A stretch of DNA of 64,000 nt from Hymenolepis diminuta. Lineage: Eukaryota; Platyhelminthes; Cestoda; Cyclophyllidea; Hymenolepididae. Positions 61,833 to 64,000 of this stretch are shown here, in pieces. Below the pieces are notes generated by a model that was not told the DNA's origin, did not search any database, and saw only the letters and a program-made list of their open reading frames with translations. The stretch spans positions 4,408,072-4,472,071 of the forward strand of contig CAADRB010000010.1 in the NCBI GenBank assembly GCA_900708905.1, in the 5' to 3' direction. A program made the position numbers and the translations under genes. The stretch's first letter is position 1. Each line of letters begins with the position of its first letter.

Positions 61833-63417
61833 CTATGCTTTCAGATAGAGATGTAAAGTATGTTCTTCAAATGGATGGAAATCCCATACCCATAAATGGA
61901 AGCGATCTCGATAACACTGCCCCTGTAGAACAGCCTTTAGCTTCGAAGCACCAGGACCGCTAAGAAAGAGCATGAGAAGAGGCTGTGAGGTCGAATTGGA
62001 GGCGGAGATTTTCGGTTGAGACGTTGCTGTTTCAGTAGGTATCATTTCTGGGGTCGGTGTCAATTGAGGTGTATTTGGTGGTTGGTGGACGATATGTGTT
62101 ATTTGAGGTCGTGTCATCTGATAATGAATTGGAGGGAACTTGGAGTTGGGACTGATTGTCTCATAGCAAATATGTGATGCGCAAGCTCCGTTTACCGCTG
62201 AGGGTTCTAAAAGGTAGGGAATTCTCTGTCGCAGAGAGGCTTGTCTCTAAAAGCAAATCAAAATTAGATCAATACGTCGAATTAACAGGCAAGAAAATGA
62301 GAACCACGAAAGCTTACTGAAGTATCGGATGAAATAGCGATTGGGACTTGGCAACATGCCTGATTAGTTAAAGGAGCAGGACTTTTTCTCTCAACAGGTA
62401 AATCATAAGCGGTACTTTCTGTCAGACTTAATCGATTAACAAGCCGAGGTAGAGGTCGAAAATCCTCTCTATCCAATGGATTTGGGTTCGAGTCAGCGTA
62501 GATGGAAACAATAGTATCAGGTCGATCCGAATGACTATGGAGGCAAGGCAATAAATAGAGAAAAAGAACAACTCTTACCGAAAGCGTATATTAGGACTCA
62601 GAGGAGATTGATGAACTATATTAGGAGGCGAGTAATATGGAAAATATTTGCAATTTATCGCGCTGTAAGAGGATGTACACAGCAATGCGGCAGAGAGAAA
62701 TGCTTGGTTAACATTGATGTTGAGTCTAGCTGAAGTTTCGACTCTACAGCACCGCATTTTCTTTAGTGACTTGGAGCCTTTATGCAGCAGAAGCTTCACG
62801 AATTCCTTATTCTCGGGAGAAACTTCACAATCATGTTTAGAAGAGGCAAAAACGAATGGAATTTTGCGTTTTCGCAGCTCTGTAAGCGCCTTTTTGAGGA
62901 ACTTTTGTTGTGAGACAGCGGCTTCACCAGTGAGGGTAACGTCCACAACCACAATAAAAGCATCTACCACGAAATCTCCGGGTTCGAGAATTTCGCGAGA
63001 GTAATTCCACTCATTTCCAACTTGGTCTTTGCAAACATAAGCTGTTTTGGGTGAATCAACTCGAATTATACTCGCAAAACATCTATCTATGTAAGATTCT
63101 GATGCTGATCCCAAGGGTTTGAATAAATGGTCGTCAATAAAATCACATTGTTCAATTATCCGAAGGCGGAATCGTTTGTTATCATGTTGTATTATTTTAG
63201 AACCCCAGTAAATCCATTGGCTTCCAGCTATAATACTTCCGCAATAGTCAGAATTGCTGATAACAGAGAGATGATCCTCTGTGTATTGGGTACGATTCAT
63301 AAATCGATGGATAAGACATGATTTGCCAACGCGATATTGTGATGAATAAGTTGGACTGCAATATCCAATAGTAGATATATTGATATTAATAGGTAATCCC
63401 GTGGACGCTTCGTGCAT
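61833..63417 (-). CDS. p190RhoGAP-like protein, N-terminal GTPase domain
   Basis: Exons 62579-63417, 62318-62534 and 61890-62246 join in phase. Residues 1-240 are an unmistakable p190RhoGAP (ARHGAP35/ARHGAP5-type) N-terminal GTPase: P-loop end YRVGKSCLIHRF (GKS at 31-33), SVISNSDYCGS, YWGSKI, RIIEQCDFIDDHLFKP, FIVVVDVT, the NKxD-type SKHD at 193-196 and VETSARLNINVNQAF at 225-239. In this family the domain binds GTP tightly. The following 200 residues are Ser/Pro-rich with a YDLP tyrosine motif; FF domains, normally next, are not seen. A possible degenerate P-loop (LFLSGPGASKLKAVLQ) sits near residue 449. The third exon either splices at 61890 (W|GTATGG, phase 0) into the exon at 60526, or reads on to a TAG at 61835-61833, giving a 489-residue protein. 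Both readings lack a RhoGAP domain here. Confidence 0.85.
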
Positions 63418-64000
63418 TTACACTTTATGTACAGATTAAAAAATACCCTGAAGGACGCGCAAGCTGCAGATTCGCACAAGGAACGCGCGTTACCGTATCG
63501 TGAACGTGTATACTTGATTGGATTCGTATGACCTTTAAACCGTTTTTAGGCAAGATAAAGACTTTTAAGAAGAATACCGTCTATCCAAAATATTTTGACC
63601 TTATGATCAGATATAAGCCTGAGAATAATATAGATAACGGATTGTACGCTAGAATTTGATTTATTTTTTAGTTATTAATTGTGTATAAAATTTTGTAGAC
63701 AGAATGAAATATAAGCAGATACATTAATATTCTGGGAATTTTGAGTAGTGAGAATTGTTATTTAAGAGCTAGGTATTAATTATTCTGATTAAGTATTATA
63801 TTAATAATTATTTGTCATTAACATGTTCCACAACCAATTTATTCTCCAGTAAAAATAGCCCATATTTACTCATAATAAGACTCTAAACGATACTTTATTA
63901 CTGCAATTTAGATAGCTTATTTTATTATGGTAAGCGATTTTTTCCTATACTATCTATAGGTATCACTTAAAGAAAACCTGAACCAACTTACTACTAAATC
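63418..64000. other. upstream flank of the p190-like gene
   Basis: AT-rich, no exon recognised on either strand. The promoter of the p190-like gene should lie here or further right; no clear TATA box was picked out. Confidence 0.5.

Noticed and set aside
1..64000. CRISPR arrays, bacterial operons, ribosome binding sites, prophage
   Set aside because: The window is intron-bearing animal DNA; no regular direct-repeat/spacer arrays or prokaryotic gene organisation were seen.

Overview
This is an AT-rich, intron-bearing animal nuclear sequence, most likely from a parasitic flatworm and probably a tapeworm. The pointers are single-copy animal genes with many very short introns (31, 32, 38 and 39 bp), same-strand genes packed 120-151 bp apart with a splice acceptor just before each start codon (the arrangement expected of spliced-leader trans-spliced polycistrons), a two-exon secreted peptide of roughly antigen-B design, and a decayed mariner copy. 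The exact species cannot be read from the sequence.

Layout. 1-476: 5' part of a broken mariner transposase, minus strand, running off the left edge. 477-21994: mostly gene-free DNA with one small secreted-peptide gene (7326-7984, minus), several dispersed repeats and a long-range inverted repeat. 21995-23391: mitochondrial tryptophanyl-tRNA synthetase (WARS2, minus). 24869-34954: three consecutive minus-strand genes in transcription order metaxin-2-like, ANAPC4 (APC/C subunit 4, 17 coding exons reconstructed) and syntaxin-18, proposed as one tricistronic unit. 35512-36716: a five-exon LEM-domain inner-nuclear-membrane protein on the plus strand, divergent from the metaxin gene. 36717-39481: no gene seen. 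39482-63417: a long minus-strand locus. Its 5' part encodes a p190RhoGAP-type N-terminal GTPase domain. Its 3' part is eight phase-compatible exons rich in tyrosine-motif and low-complexity sequence. The two parts are either one 1430-residue protein or two adjacent genes; in neither case do I see a RhoGAP catalytic domain. Its introns hold an assembly gap, GC-richer patches and several repeats. 63418-64000: no gene seen.

The recognised genes are housekeeping functions: mitochondrial translation (WARS2), mitochondrial outer-membrane import (metaxin), ER SNARE fusion (STX18), cell-cycle ubiquitination (ANAPC4), nuclear envelope (LEM) and Rho/cytoskeleton signalling (p190-like). All exon models were built by eye from splice signals, reading phase and remembered family similarity; none has been checked by alignment or transcript data.
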